Shown here piece after piece: positions 48,913 to 62,500 of a DNA stretch of 64,000 bases; positions within the stretch are counted from its first letter, which is position 1, and every line of letters starts with the position of its first letter. The position numbers were made by a program, and so were the translations under genes. The DNA is from Onchocerca volvulus (lineage: Eukaryota > Nematoda > Chromadorea > Rhabditida > Onchocercidae), in contig HG738139.1 of the NCBI GenBank assembly GCA_000499405.2, positions 12,238,398 through 12,302,397 of the forward strand, written 5' to 3'. The notes beneath the pieces were generated by a model. It had not been told where the DNA came from. It did not search any database and worked only from the letters and a program-made list of their open reading frames with translations.

Positions 48913-50131
48913 ATACAGTATTTAATTATATTAAAAATGTTTTCAACGTAGACGAATATATGCTTTCTTTAATCAAAAATATTTTTCGCCACTATCATCT
49001 ATTGGATTTTTTCTGTAAGTAATGGTAGTTTTGTAAGTTATGTTGATTGTAATTTATAAAGTTCGGTAGAAAATTCGTAATAAGCAAATTTCTTTTTAAC
49101 AAATAAGTCTTAATTTATTTATCTCGAAACAATGTGATGTTTTAGCATGCCTTCCATAAAGTAAAAACTTTATTCAACTGGAATGCTAGTCTTGGTATTT
49201 TCATAATATACCAGAAAAATTGCATTTGTTGGAATTGTAAAGATATAAAAAACAAATAGAATGAAAAAGCGTTTAAATCTGAATTAAAAAATTCAGTCTA
49301 GAATACCATTACTATTTTCTAAAGAAAAACAATTCTAGAAAATTTAACAATGTAAAAATGATTGTCTACAAATACTTTTTTGATTTCTTTTGAAGAGATT
49401 TTAATATTGAAAAACATATCTCATGTAACTGAATCCTTTTATGATTGTAATTATTTTTTACAGTAAAACGCTTAGTAATATAATGTAATACACAGTGACA
49501 TTCATTTTCTAAAGCTTTTAGACTATTTGACTATTTTTTACCTTAGCCATCTTATCAGCTATACTAATCAAAATCTTAATTTAGATTTAGAATGATACAC
49601 TGGATTTCATTTCATCTTGGTAAGTTTTTTTTTTTCCTGCACAGCTAAGATAAAAAAAGTCAAACAGTTTTATTAACACAGTTAATAATAAAAAGCCGAA
49701 GTCGTTTTTTTATTCAAAAACTATAAATACAGATTTACCTTGACATAAAGGAAAGAAAAATCAATAATTTCATTGTGGCCTGAGTCATAATATTCAATAA
49801 ACGAATTTTTACATTTTTGATGTAAATATTCCTGTCTTTACAGATGCATGATATGCATAAATTTTCGACTTGCTGGATTCTTTCCAGTTGGAAGATTTCC
49901 AGTTCTGCTTCTAAATATTAATCATTTATGCTTCCTAATATTTGCATTTTTCTACAATATTCAATATACATCTTTATGAATTATTCTTTCTACAATATTT
50001 TAATTAACAGTTACTCACATAACTTCAAAAAAATCTTAAAAAAATCTAATTTATGGTCATAATCATGTTTTTAAATTTCCATCGACAGAACAACCGAATA
50101 AATTCGAAATTCGTTCATCTCAAAAAAAATT

Positions 50132-50137
50132 TTTATT
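50132..50137 (-). terminator. Polyadenylation hexamer 4 bases after the CD36-like stop
   Basis: On the minus strand AATAAA begins four bases after the TGA (50142-50144) and is followed by a T-rich tract. If used, the 3' UTR would be only about 20-30 bases. Confidence 0.4.
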
Positions 50138-50141
50138 CGTC

Positions 50142-53100
50142 TCAGTTTTCCATGTCATCTTCAATCAAATGTGTTTCGTCATCAGCGTTTCTCTAGAACA
50201 GAAAAACGCACTGATTAATTCAGATCATTTTCAGCCATTTCAGAGTTGATTTGTTTTTTAATATTTTTGCATTTTTTCAAAATTCTATAATTTTTCAGTT
50301 TTTCTCTCTTTTATCAACAGGTCTTATTTTTCTCGCTACTTCTTTATCAAATCAAGAAAGAGGATTTCCACGTTGCTAGGTTCCACTATCACCAAAATCA
50401 TAGAAATTATATCAAAACATTATTTTCCTGAGCATGAAAACTTTCTACAAAAAAATGTTTGGGACCGCATATTACACCATGAAAATCGACAAATTTCTAA
50501 TTCAACAGAAATTCGCTAAGAATTAAATAATAACACTTACTTTTAAGTATATTGTGGCCAATGAAATTATCAAGAAAACTGCCCAGAGAAATATGCCAGC
50601 ACCTACTAATGAAATACCAAGAATGCGTGCCTATAATACGGTTGTGTAAGAAAATTGTATGAAATTTCCAAGTTCAACCATTGAGCATGATATTGTTTAT
50701 CACTGTCACTTTACAGTATGCTCAACAATGTTGTATATAAAAAAAAATTTTTTAAATTCCGGAGAATTTATTGAAAGTCTTTAAAATTTATACCAATCCA
50801 TCTACTAATTAAAACTATCAGCATTTCTGACAAATCACTAAATTACAATAACTTACTCCTAATGGCATGAATGTAATTTTCTCCAAATCGTTCTTTGTAT
50901 ATTCATCCAAGCTTATCATCTCATTCATCCATAATACAGGTACAATCATTCTCGGGATTTTATTAAGCATGCTAAAAAAAATAACTATTTTCGAAATTAT
51001 TTTTTTCAATATTCAAAAAATCAGATTTCTCTCTAACTATAAATAACAAAGCATATTATTAGAAAAATTTGTATTTTAGTTATTTCATTGCATAATTCGA
51101 TTTTGACCTTATATTCATCAATTTATGTTATTTTATCCCTTTATTACACTTAATTATATTAGAGTGGTGAAAGAGCTGGAACTTCCAAAAAAAATCAGTG
51201 TAATGGAACTTCTGCTGCAATAAAACTTCATGGAAAATGCTTCATCATTATTTTTTCAAAGAAATTCATAATGTCAATCATCAGTTATTTATTTTAATTT
51301 ACTATCTCTAGGCTCCAGTAATGATATGGTAGTGAAAATAAGAAAAAAAAAAAAAAAAGCGAACTGCAAACTGCTATTGATCATTCCAACATTAATTTGA
51401 GAAGCTTCAAAAACCTCCACGATAACGCCCGTGATCTGAAATCAATAAAATTTGAATCCTGATGCCAAAGACCCAATCTTTCAAAATTCATCAATCAAAA
51501 GCAAGGAATTTTTGTGAAATTAAAACTCCAAATTGCAATTTATCATTGGAATTTCCTAAAGATAGAATCCCTGCTTTTCAAGAGAAAAAAAAGTCAAGAA
51601 CTTATTTAAATTTGACATTTAAGCTTTTAATTTTTAAACTGACTGGTTCAAGATCAATATATGTTCTCTGGCTACTATCTGGATGTGGAAAACCGGTGAA
51701 ATTTTGGTAAACTTGTGGAGGTGACTGGTAGAAATGAACACCGGACATATAGATAGGAGGAGATCCTGGTTTTGTGCGACCAATATCAAACAAACCAGCA
51801 GGTAAACATCCTTCTAAAAAATCATAAAATCACTATAATGTTGGTGAACAGGATAAAATGAACTGCTTGGTAGAATGAAGCCAGAATTCATGGATTTAAT
51901 TTCTGAAGGCTTGCTTTATTTCAAATGTTTAAATTTAGACTTTTTATCCTATTGCTTAATTGAAGTCAGCCTGATTTATAGTAAGAAACTGACGAGGTTG
52001 TACATCAGTATCAAAATAGCGTGGTGTCTCGTCACTACAGAATCCTTTATTTTCTGGCAAAAATGGATCGTAAACTGATGATGGAATCACGAAGCGATAT
52101 GATGGTATTCGTCCATGTAGCACTGATTTTTCATAACGTATGTAAATTGACCTGAAATCATGCATATCATATGCCCATATTTTCAAATTTCTAAACTAAT
52201 TTCTGCAAAAATTTGGTCTCTGTGATTTTATCAAATGAAGAGTTGAACTTAATTTTAAAATTTAAACTTGTAGAAGTTTAATGAAGAGAAATACACTGCG
52301 TCCAAACATTTGTAACTAGAGAAATAAATAATACCATAAAATAAAAACTGATATATCAAAAGAACAGATTCTTCAAAATAATAATAATCTTTCCGCGGTG
52401 CTTTTTTTTTTTTGTTTGTTTAGTTATTTCTATATTTCTTACTTTAAAAATAGCTCATTTTTCAATTAAAAACTGCAAAGATCTATTTGAAAATTCTGGA
52501 AAGAGCAAAAACAAAGATTTAATAGACTAAGCAAAAAACTATCTTAGAATAAAAGTTTTAGCTAATTATACAACAATCCTCTCATTTCTGTTTTGTGAAT
52601 TAAATTCCAAAAGTTAATTTTTTTTATGCCAAAAGTTAAATTCAGTTGCTTCAACTCAATTAAAATTGAGTAGAAATAGAGAGTAGGGATGTTCAATAAA
52701 AAGATGAGGATGAAAATAATGAGAAGGCGCCATAGATAAGAATTGTCATAGACTTTTAAATTTTTTAAAATAAAAATTTCTAAATCTCTTTGGTCTGTTC
52801 CAATGATGACCATATCTTCTCATTCTCTTACCGTATACCTTGTGCGGTGACGTATTTTGATCTAAACCGAAAGTGAAAAGCATCGAATGAATTGGTTTCT
52901 TTTGCAGGGTAATTTTAGAAAGTTATTATCAATATTTTTAGAAAAGGACAGAGTAATTTTATATATAAAACGTTGGGCTCCCGGGGGGACTTGAACCCCC
53001 ATCGTTGGTTGACTCACTGATATTGCATGGCTTAGGAGACCAACGCCTTATCCATTAGGCCACGGGAGCGCTATATAAGGCCCACATATGAGAGCTGTTG

Positions 53101-56100
53101 TGGCATTCATGCGGTATATTAGAGATATGGTTAATGAGATTAATATCCGTAATGAACATAGCAAAAATCGATGAATGGCAAATTTAAAACTTCTTGCCGC
53201 TAATTAATGATTTATCGCTAATTAATGACTCAATCGAACTGCTCTCATTAGACAGATACTTTGGCCCAACTTTATAGCTAGTTAAAAAGTCATCTTTAAA
53301 AATTAAAAAAAATGGAAACGCTAGCATAATAAAATTAATGCCAAAGATAGAGCGCGCGCCCAAATTGAAATTAATTTTGAAAAGAAATTAATTTTAATTT
53401 TGAAATGTGCTGGATGTACTTTTTTAAAATCCTTTTATTAGTTAAATGATTAGAGAATAAAAAGTGTTATTGAGGAAACAATGTATTAGGAGGATTTCGC
53501 ACCTTCTTTTCAGTTCGATTTCAATTTTTAAAAGAAAAAAAAGAAAAAAATTCAACTTATATTTGAAATTTGAAAGTCAAAGAAATTGGAGTAAATAATG
53601 ATAATTTTATCCAGAAGTTACGAATCAGAAATGTGACGTATTTCAGAGAATATCTATTTGATTCGATTTACCTGATTAAAAGTTTTCATTTTCTTCAAGC
53701 TTTAGAAATAAGAAAATCAAGGAAATAAGAATAAAATATGCTAATTTTCTTTTAAAAAGCTGGGAACAGCGAATGTTTAATTTCTCAAACTTTTCTAAGT
53801 AAAATTAGGTCTGAATTGGATCAAAAAGATAGAAGCGTTTTCAAGAGAAGCATCAAAACTAGTTGGAGTAGGAAAAAAATGCATATATTTCTCTAAAAAT
53901 CGAGAATCAGTAACCCAATATTTTCCAATTTTTCAGGAATCAAAATTACCGGCATACAAAATTTTAGCTTTATGAATAAAATTTTTCACCAGTAAAGGAA
54001 TAAATAAATATACGGCAGAATTAAATATAAATTAGATGTAATTGATAGAAATTCTGAATAGCTATTTGCCTAAATTCAAAAAATTAATTAACTGATATAC
54101 CAAAAGTGCTATCCAAAAGAATAAAATGCTATTATTTATTTATTTATTTGCAATTTGCTGTTGAAGTTAGAGGAATTTCAGGTAGAAAAAATTTTAGTTG
54201 GAAAATATTCATAATTATTAAATGGAGAAATATCATTCTTTATCTAATAATATTCCACACCGCTAACGGAATAATTTCTAAACAAGCTTTTTCCTTCCCT
54301 ATGTTAAATTTCAACAACAGATTATCTTTATATAACTAGTTTAAATACAGAGAAACTTATCTCCATGTTTCCTCATAGCAATTTGGTAGAATGCTCAATA
54401 AGATGATCAACATTTAAGAAGTAAGAGAAATGATCATCACTTAAAAAATAGAATGTCTAGGAAAAATAAAATAATTCATTTAGGAAATATATAATTTCTG
54501 TAATCTTATTCCATAATTTGATTTATTTTTATTTCATTTAGAGTCTCTAAGATACTTATACAGTATACCAAAGATAAACTATACAGAGCGATCTTTCATG
54601 AATAAACCAGTTCTCTACTTTTTTCATATGGCTAAACTCTAAGATGTTGTTGATTCAAAAGACATTTGTCATTTCTTTATCGAATCACAACCAGATCTGT
54701 GCTAATTAAAATCCTTAATCATCAACCAGCCATACTTTTCTGTTTATCTTAATAATGGCGTAAATACTAAGCTCAGAAATTACTGTGAAACGTTATCGAC
54801 GAAAAAGATTATCTAAAGTAAATGCTTTCAAATAATTGACAAGATTATGCAGTGATTAATCAGAAATTTGTCAAATCAACCGAAAATCAAAGTTTACTAA
54901 CTTATACAATGAGCCTGCTTAGATTCAGATCCACTATTGTAGTTGTTAATGCTTTTTTTCTTTTCTACTGAATTGATTTTTGGATTTGATAAACAATAGA
55001 TATGATAAAAACTTTGATAAACATAGTAAGTAATGTATTTTGAATGTAAACATAACATAAGAAATTCTTGTAACTCAACGATTATGAAACTTCTGTCTTT
55101 GTTTTTACCCCTTACCATATTATTTGCCCGCAAGTTTGAAGAATAAGAAAGAAAGAATCGGAAAACATCGACATGAAAAACATGAATTTTTTTTAGAAGT
55201 GGATCTGAATCTAAAAGCCGAACAATTTCACTAAAAAATTACATAAATTTTCGAAATTTTAAAACTTCAAGCATCAAAATGTGGTCAGCCAAAATGTGAC
55301 TATCTCAATCTATTTCAGACAATTCTTAATGGAATTCTGTCCATTTTTCCTACCCTTTAGTAAAATATTAATATTTGGACCATATAAATACGTTTGTAGT
55401 AATCATAAAATCATTTCTGCTTAATTAGTGTAAAAATTAGTTTTTTGAAAGCAGAAATTACATTTTCGAAAAATCTCACCTGCCCATTTGTCCAAGAAAA
55501 ATGGGCAAATCATTCGATGCTGATAAGAATGGTGGAAACAGTTGAGTATCTGTTCCATTGATTTGCCGTGCTTGTGCAGTACCCCACCATGGTGTTTCAT
55601 TTCGTCCATTCCATGCATACACTCGACCAATTTTTTCGGCATTTTCCAATCCAGTATCAACCAAATATTCGCCATCATCTGTACCATTTTCCTAAAAAAG
55701 ATACTCATTAAAAATCTCAAAAGTTTTCGAATTTTTTTCAAAAATACCATTTTTATAAATAAAAATGATCTATTTATTCAACAAATATTAATGGTACCAA
55801 TTAACTTATTATGAAATTGCTGCACTTGAGATGTTCAATTTCAGTTCACGTTCTGTATAGAATAATATATGTACTTACATAATAAATTTTTATTTACATT
55901 CACAACGATGATTAGAACATTTTGCAGAAAGGCTGACGCTAAGGAAATTTTTCAAATTTCTACATTCTTCCAACAAACTTTAAAAATATACCAAAAATTT
56001 TACGCGCTTTGGAATCTCTGCAATTTTACATATAAACCTGATCCAGGTACTATTATTACAAATCCAGTCGATTAGCGGGTCATCATATCCTTCAAAAAGC

Positions 56101-58784
56101 ATCTAAAAAAAATAAAAAAATTAACTTCATCCAATTTCCACACAAATTCAATACCACTATTGCTTGCAATATATAGAACTACTATCTGTCTGTACAATTT
56201 ATTGAATTTAATGACCATATTTGTCTCTGAAATTTTAATTTTTCTTTTTTTTATCTAATAATTTTATCTGCGTTGTTTTCTTTTATTCTATGAACTCATT
56301 TGAGTATACCATCAATAATCCAGAAAATACTGTTTTCATCGAAAAAATCTAAAAGCAGAATGAAGAAATCACTAACAGCATGAATACTGATGGACAATGG
56401 AAAATCAAACCTGATTAACGGTAACGCGGATAAATGGTGCTTCATGTTTGTAACGATCAAGAGCAATGTTGATTATTTTTTGCACAAACGGAGAACTTTT
56501 AGCAGCAAAATTAGCTATATACTAAAACAAAAATTGAATATGAATTCCAAACAGTCAAAAATCTTAAGATTCATACAAAGAATCATCTTCATAACATGGA
56601 TTAATAATAGCTGCTCTTAATACTCGTTTCTATCTCAATAATTTTTGATTAGTGCACTCAGAATTAGACAATCTTAGTGATTTTATTGATAATCTTTATA
56701 TTATTTGAGAACAGATACATAATGGACAATCTATTGCATTATATTGATCCTTTTCATTTTATATTTCTTTCAGGATAAATCAGAACGAATGTTTATCATA
56801 ATTTACACCTTTTGAAGAGAACTATTAAAACAGCACATACCTGGAACAAAACATTTGGTATGGTAACCCAATCATCCAGACTACAGTTCACACATGATTC
56901 ATTTTTATTGTAGATATAATATCGCTTATTACGGTATAATACACGAGTATTATTCCGCATGAAATCCACCTTCACTTTCTTCTGATGCTCCCTGCAAAAA
57001 ACATTTTCTCAAGAATTTGAAAATACTTCATTGTATTACAGTACACAAACTTTACTTATCAATTCATTCATTATCTACGATAATTATTGGAAGCAACCAG
57101 CGGAAGTAATTGCTATTGATGCTAATCACAAAACACAGAAAAATTCATGATATCATTATCAATTAGTGAAATATATCAGTGAAGCCGAAATATTTTATAA
57201 TATAAACATAGCAAAATAATCTTATTATTTTGTAATATTTCTCAAACAATGAATCATTTATCCATATCTCGGCACAAAGACTTTTTCATGAACGAAAAAA
57301 AAAAAAAAAAAACATTTTCCATTTTGCTCTCTCATCTTCCAATCTGCTAATAAAGCTTATGTACATCGTGTGAAATGTTGAGATCTATGTTAACTTTCAG
57401 AAATGTTATAAGAACTGAATATTGTGAGCATTGTCTCGGCCTTTGTCTTGATAATAAACCCTTTGTATGATTAATGTGTTGTACGATTCCATCCAGAATC
57501 AAGATCAAGAATTATCTATACAAAAAGAAGTTTTTCGAATGGACAGAGATCAGTTTTTTCAACATCAATAACTTTAACGGAGAGCTTTTCAGCATCAATA
57601 TTTTTTAAAATCCGAATCAATTCAATAGCGATAGTTCAATCCTAGTAAAACTTCAATGACGGTTTCAATAGCACAAGCTGTTCTCTTGTTTAACAAGAGC
57701 AATAGCAAAGGAATGGTGGAGGAATGAAAAGAGAACGACAATCCCAAAAGAAAAGTTTTTTTTTTTTTTTTTTTTAATCATTCCCGGTATAATGAGTATT
57801 CAAACAACTATTACTATCTTTTCTTATTTACAGTATCGTTCATTTAATCTTTACTATTGTATAAGTGCGATATTATGTATAATATCGTGTAAATCCAATA
57901 AACGCTATTGTTGACCTAAAAGAAGCAATTTGAGTACGAAACAATCTACAATCCAAATTACAAGCCATCTGATTTTTTCTCTACAAAATATACAAATAAC
58001 TAACGTATAAACATAAGGTCCTTTTTCAACAAACAGAGGATAGCTCCCATTTTGAATGACATCATCTGGATTGCTTACAGAAACGGTCCATATTTTGAGT
58101 TTCATTGAATATTTTGGCTCAATCCAACGCTGAGTCATTACATTATAAGTACCATTTTCATCGAAGCCCAAATGTTCATCCTAAAATGATAGCGAATTTC
58201 TATGGCTGTAGATGTTAAATCAGAATTTTAATTTTTCCTATGATTAAGTATAAGAAGTTAACTGTAGTCGAATTTGCTTAAAAATATTCACAAATCATAT
58301 TTCAAATTCAACCTATTCCAGTATTGATTCTCAATTACTATTATCACCTGAAATGAATAATATGCTTAATGGAAGACTATTGACAACTATTAAGTATGTA
58401 TTATTGTGAGAAAGTTACAACTTCAAATATTTCACGACACCAATACTATATACATAATGACCGACATAAAATAAAGATCACAATAGATTCAAGATAAACA
58501 AATATTATTCTTATTAGGTTATTAACTTTATCAACTAGTATAACTATGATGTGAAAAATATTACAAATATTAAAAATAATGAAAATGAAACGAGCATCTT
58601 ATTTACTATTTCACTATTTGTTTATAATCTATTGATTTATATCAACGAAAATTAATGAGAAAGTAGAAACCTTGATGACTTGCTTATCTATTGCCAAAGG
58701 AACAAGAGTTAGGGAAAGAATGCCAATGATAATGAATATAGCGCCGATAGCTAACGCTCCAATGGTACAAATTCTGATATTCAT
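50142..58784 (-). CDS. CD36/LIMP-2 family scavenger receptor-like membrane protein
   Basis: Complete, 12 exons on minus: 58671-58784, 58005-58180, 56841-56991, 56411-56521, 55992-56102, 55480-55691, 51994-52151, 51644-51813, 51365-51435, 50857-50971, 50541-50630 and 50142-50192; 509 residues. It has an N-terminal membrane anchor (residues ~7-31, IGALAIGAIFIIIGIL), a large lumenal domain and a C-terminal anchor (~466-490). Family marks include PLFVEKGPYVY, MLFEGYDDPLI, INGTDTQLFPPFL, SIYIRYEKSV, NKGFC and QRTYIDLEPITG. The domain binds lipids, sterols or lipoproteins in known members. The cytosolic tail has D498-E-T-H-L502-I503, a D-x-x-x-L-I lysosomal sorting signal like that of LIMP-2, so I infer a lysosomal location. 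Intron 6 (3.3 kb) holds tRNA-Arg(CCU). It is head-to-head with the PDZ gene. Confidence 0.93.
52976..53069 (-). tRNA. tRNA-Arg(CCU) with intron
   Basis: The minus-strand sequence folds as a cloverleaf: acceptor GCTCCCG/CGGGAGC, D arm with A box TGGCCTAATGG, anticodon stem TTGGT/ACCAA, loop C-T-CCT-A-A, and T arm with B box GGTTCAAGTCC. About 22 extra bases between positions 37 and 38 are a canonical tRNA intron. The anticodon CCU reads AGG. A TTTT run at 52967-52970 (minus) would terminate Pol III. It lies in intron 6 of the CD36-like gene, in the same orientation. Confidence 0.93.
53100..55479. other. Long intron remainder of CD36-like gene
   Basis: This is the rest of the 3.3-kb intron beyond the tRNA. 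It is AT-rich. I see no exon, repeat array or RNA gene, only short low-complexity frames. Confidence 0.5.
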
Positions 58785-59513
58785 CCTGAAAATGAATGGA
58801 ACTTAATTGTATGCAATCGAGATAATAAACTAATTAATCGCTTCAGTAAGAGATGAACCAATATTCAACAACAAAATGCCAAAAAGAAAAGTGTAAAATT
58901 ACATCACATACGTCAATCTATTCAACAAATAAAAGTCTATTCAATATTATTAAAATCACAATGTCATTAGAAAGCTTGCAAACTTGTCAAATAATGTTGC
59001 ACTTAACATTTCATACAAGAACCGAAATTCTATCGTATTAAGCGTACACACATTCTATCGTACACTATCATAATGTTACAAATGAAGCAGTTCAGGTGAT
59101 GTTTTCTATAATAGTATCCGGATGGTAGATGTTTTTTAGGTAATGTCCGGATATTAGATATTTTGTAGGATAGTATTCTGATATCAGACGTTTTCTAGGT
59201 AATGTCCGGATATCCGTTTTGTACGAGAAGTTTTACTTAAGCTAATTATGCATTCAAATTAATAAAATTAATAGAACAGAAATAAAGAACAGAAAGCGTA
59301 TTACAACATTTAGTAAAAATTTCAATAACTCCATGTAACTTATATTTAAATAAAAATAAAATAAGTAATTCTCACTGTAAGTAAAAATTACCCAAGTGAT
59401 GACAAAAAAAGTTATCGCTAATCAGCGAAAGATCAAGTAAGAAATATTTTGCATCAAATAAAAATGATAAATGTATGAAACTGTCAGTATTATAGAGATT
59501 GCAAGAGGAGAGA
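58785..59513. promoter_or_regulatory. Divergent upstream region of CD36-like and PDZ genes
   Basis: 729 bp between divergent starts. It contains the 30-bp tandem repeat at 59098-59215. No further site is clear. A bidirectional promoter is an inference from the layout. Confidence 0.3.
59098..59215. repeat. Four-copy ~30-bp tandem repeat between divergent genes
   Basis: Units of 30, 29, 30 and 29 bases start at 59098, 59128, 59157 and 59187. Theme: GATGTTTTCTAGGTAATGTC then CGGATATTA. Copies 2 and 4 are nearly identical to each other (TAGGTAATGTCCGGATAT), as are features of 1 and 3 (ATAGTAT.C.GAT). So the array may be a duplicated 59-bp dimer. Confidence 0.8.
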
Positions 59514-62500
59514 ATGGTTGCTGACAATGATAACTTGCATCATCTTCATGTCAACATTGATGCTGGTGAATTGCCTGGCATATCATACACTAAAGATGTA
59601 AAATTTTGTTGTTTGCACAATTCTCCTAAATAATACATTGGTGTGACATTTGATACGGAACATTTATAAGTACTAATTTATTAATTATCGTTTGGTAATC
59701 TTGTATTTCAGTAATATATTATTCAACATAAGTCAAAAATTAATTAGAAATGCATGCACAAAATTTTGTTGAAAAATGAATAAAATATAAACACAGAATG
59801 AATCATAAGAGAAAAGAGGGGCATAAATGGGTGTAGGACAATAAATGAAAGATCAATAAAAAAGAAAGAGACAAAAATTAGTTGATCGCTCTTTTTTCCA
59901 TTCTCGACTGATCAAAAAAACATGTAGATCAAAGTGATCAATCTTTTCAACCTATATTAGTTACATCTAATTTGTATTCAATATCTTGTCTCGGAAAGAT
60001 TGGGAAGAAACTGGTCTAATCTGTTTAAACTAATCTTAAGTTGACGACAAATAAAAGTGGTAAATAATCATCGGTGCGAAAAAAGCTTTCATAGTTTTCA
60101 TAGAAAACTTACATAAAATAGATTAGTTAGGTGTTGATTCGAAACCAGAAAATTAAAATTAATAAGGGATGAAAAAGACTCGTTAAATTTCTTTGCCCTT
60201 TGCTGGCCACAAAAAAAAAAAAAAAAGTTAAAAAAGCAAGCGCAAATGATAACCATCCGTGATAAATATAAACAGTTAAGTTTGATTTAAAAAAGAAAAA
60301 TTAAGGATAATTTCCGATTGTTACTTCGAAAGTGTGCTATGTGAGAATTCATCATCAATTGATTTGTCAATTCCATTCCGCTTTCAGCTCATTGTCACAT
60401 TCGTGCAACGAAATAGTGCACTGGAAGAACGAATCAATGTTGGCGACAAAATTTTAACAGTTAACGATTATTCTGTAACCGATCGGAAAGCATTCGATCG
60501 AATTCAACAAAGACATCATATTACAAGGCAATAGAGAGAATTTTTTGCTACTTCGAAATAATGAAATTACAGTTTAAATTTGTTCTTTCAAAAGTAGAAA
60601 GAAGAATGGAATCGAACATAAAGCACGAGAATGGAAGGAAGGAAAAAAAAGAATAACAATGACTAATTTTTAAAATATGAAAAGAAGGAGAACAAAAGGA
60701 ATGAAAAGTCAAAAAGATGAGAAAAACAAAGTTAACACAATAGTGATGAATAAAATAGGAAAGTAATTTACCCAACCAAGTTCTAAAAATAATTGCATTT
60801 TCTTCTCATCCAAATTTGAAATTAATCTATTCTTCTAATTCAAATTCTTTCATTTTAAGCAAAATTGAGATTATAAAGTCAATAGGAAGTTAAGAAGTTA
60901 ACAAACTTATCTAGAATGAAAGAATTCTAATTGATTATAAAGAATGATAAATCTGCAAACGACTATTTTTTCCATAAGTATTTTCTAAGAGTCAAAAAAA
61001 AAAAAAAAAAAAAGAAAAAACTGCTTAATTGGAAATACAAAATTAAAAATTTTAATTGATCGAATATCATTATCAAAAGAATTAAATCCAGAATGACAGT
61101 AAATCGTGATAAAAAACGTGAAAAGCAAATCAAGCAAGAACAATGTGTTGATGATAAGCGAATCATAAAACGTGATGGCTTCTTATATTTAAAAGTTAAA
61201 ATGAAACAGCATAAGATGGAAAGAACACCAGTGGGTCTGGTTAGTTCTTCTGCCCCGTTGTTTTTTATAACTATGACAGTGTATATATTTGTGTTCGAAA
61301 AATTGCATATCACTTGTTTCAGATATTGATTTCAAACTAAAAAAGACCTGTTATGAAATTCTTTAACAGTGCTTGCAAAATGATAAGGAATATTTCCAAA
61401 AAAAAAAAAAAGAACTGTAGAATTTTTTTTTTTTTTTTGGAGTACTAAATATAAAGTACCTAAAACTTGTAATTTGAGCTTGATTTGAGGATAAAGATTA
61501 GGATACATGATGAGATTGATAGCAAGCTAACTTTTTGATTTCCATTTCCATACTAAAGCTGTGAACCGCGATTAACAACATTCTTCCTTACATCTTCGAT
61601 GCTAAATATATGTACCATTATTCAGTGCATCAATTATTGTCAACTTGTTTTTTACATACTGAACAAATTACTTTATGCTAATTATCAATAAACTAGATAA
61701 CAGATTGTTACAAGTTTTGCAACAATGTCAGATGGCCTCGTGGCGCAATGGACAACGCGTCGGTCTACGGAACCGAAGATTGTAGGTTCGACTCCTGCCG
61801 AGGTCGTAGATTTTGCAACTGCTATATGTGAACACTAAGTACGGCAGGGATATCCTTAGAGGTACATTGTCTCAGGTAATATAGGTAATACACACGCATT
61901 GCTGGGACACTAAGTGTATATTACCTCAGGTAATGGTAGTATGTGTGTACCGGGCGAGAAACCAAAGGTATATTATTTCAGGTAAAAGGTAATTTGCGCA
62001 TACCGCCGTGACACCCCTAGAAGTACATTGTATCAGGTAATAGATAGTATGTATGTACTACCGGGATACCTAAAGGGTACAAATTCTAGGTAAACGAACG
62101 GTGATAGTGAAGTAAAATATGAGAGCTGTAGTGGAAATGTTTCAGAAAATGATAAAAGTATTGCTAAATTTAGCTTCCTCAACGAATCATCATTTCCAAA
62201 CTTTTCCGTTATTTACCAATTTTAAAGGTTAGTTTTTTAGCAGGTAAAAAATGGTAAAGAAGGACAAGTTTATGTGATACATGTGACAAAGGGATCATTA
62301 AGTGACGAATGTCTCATAGTTGGTGATCGAATTTTACAAGTTGATGGAATAATCATCGATGATAAAGAGATGGCAAAGAAGTTTATCGTTAAGGTAATCG
62401 ATAAATTAGCAATAAAATAAGTAAACAACTAACAAAGAAAGATAACGAGGAAAAGAATGGTAAATAAAAGCCAACTATCTATGATGATCGATAATGTTCA

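Larger units (their letters stand above)
48155..50141. other. Intergenic region between convergent rpc-2 and CD36-like gene
   Basis: AT-rich spacer. An AATAAA at 48481 could serve the rpc-2 transcript. A possible micro-gene lies at 48741-48912. Another short coding-like stretch follows an ATTCCAG acceptor at 48583 (EAFFESLKREII) but stops after 25 codons. Nothing else is recognised. Confidence 0.45.

Noticed and set aside
56018..56037. 20-base 'intron' inside the CD36-like exon 5
   Set aside because: Although bounded by GT and AG, it is far too short, and the exon reads through in frame to a good donor at 55991.
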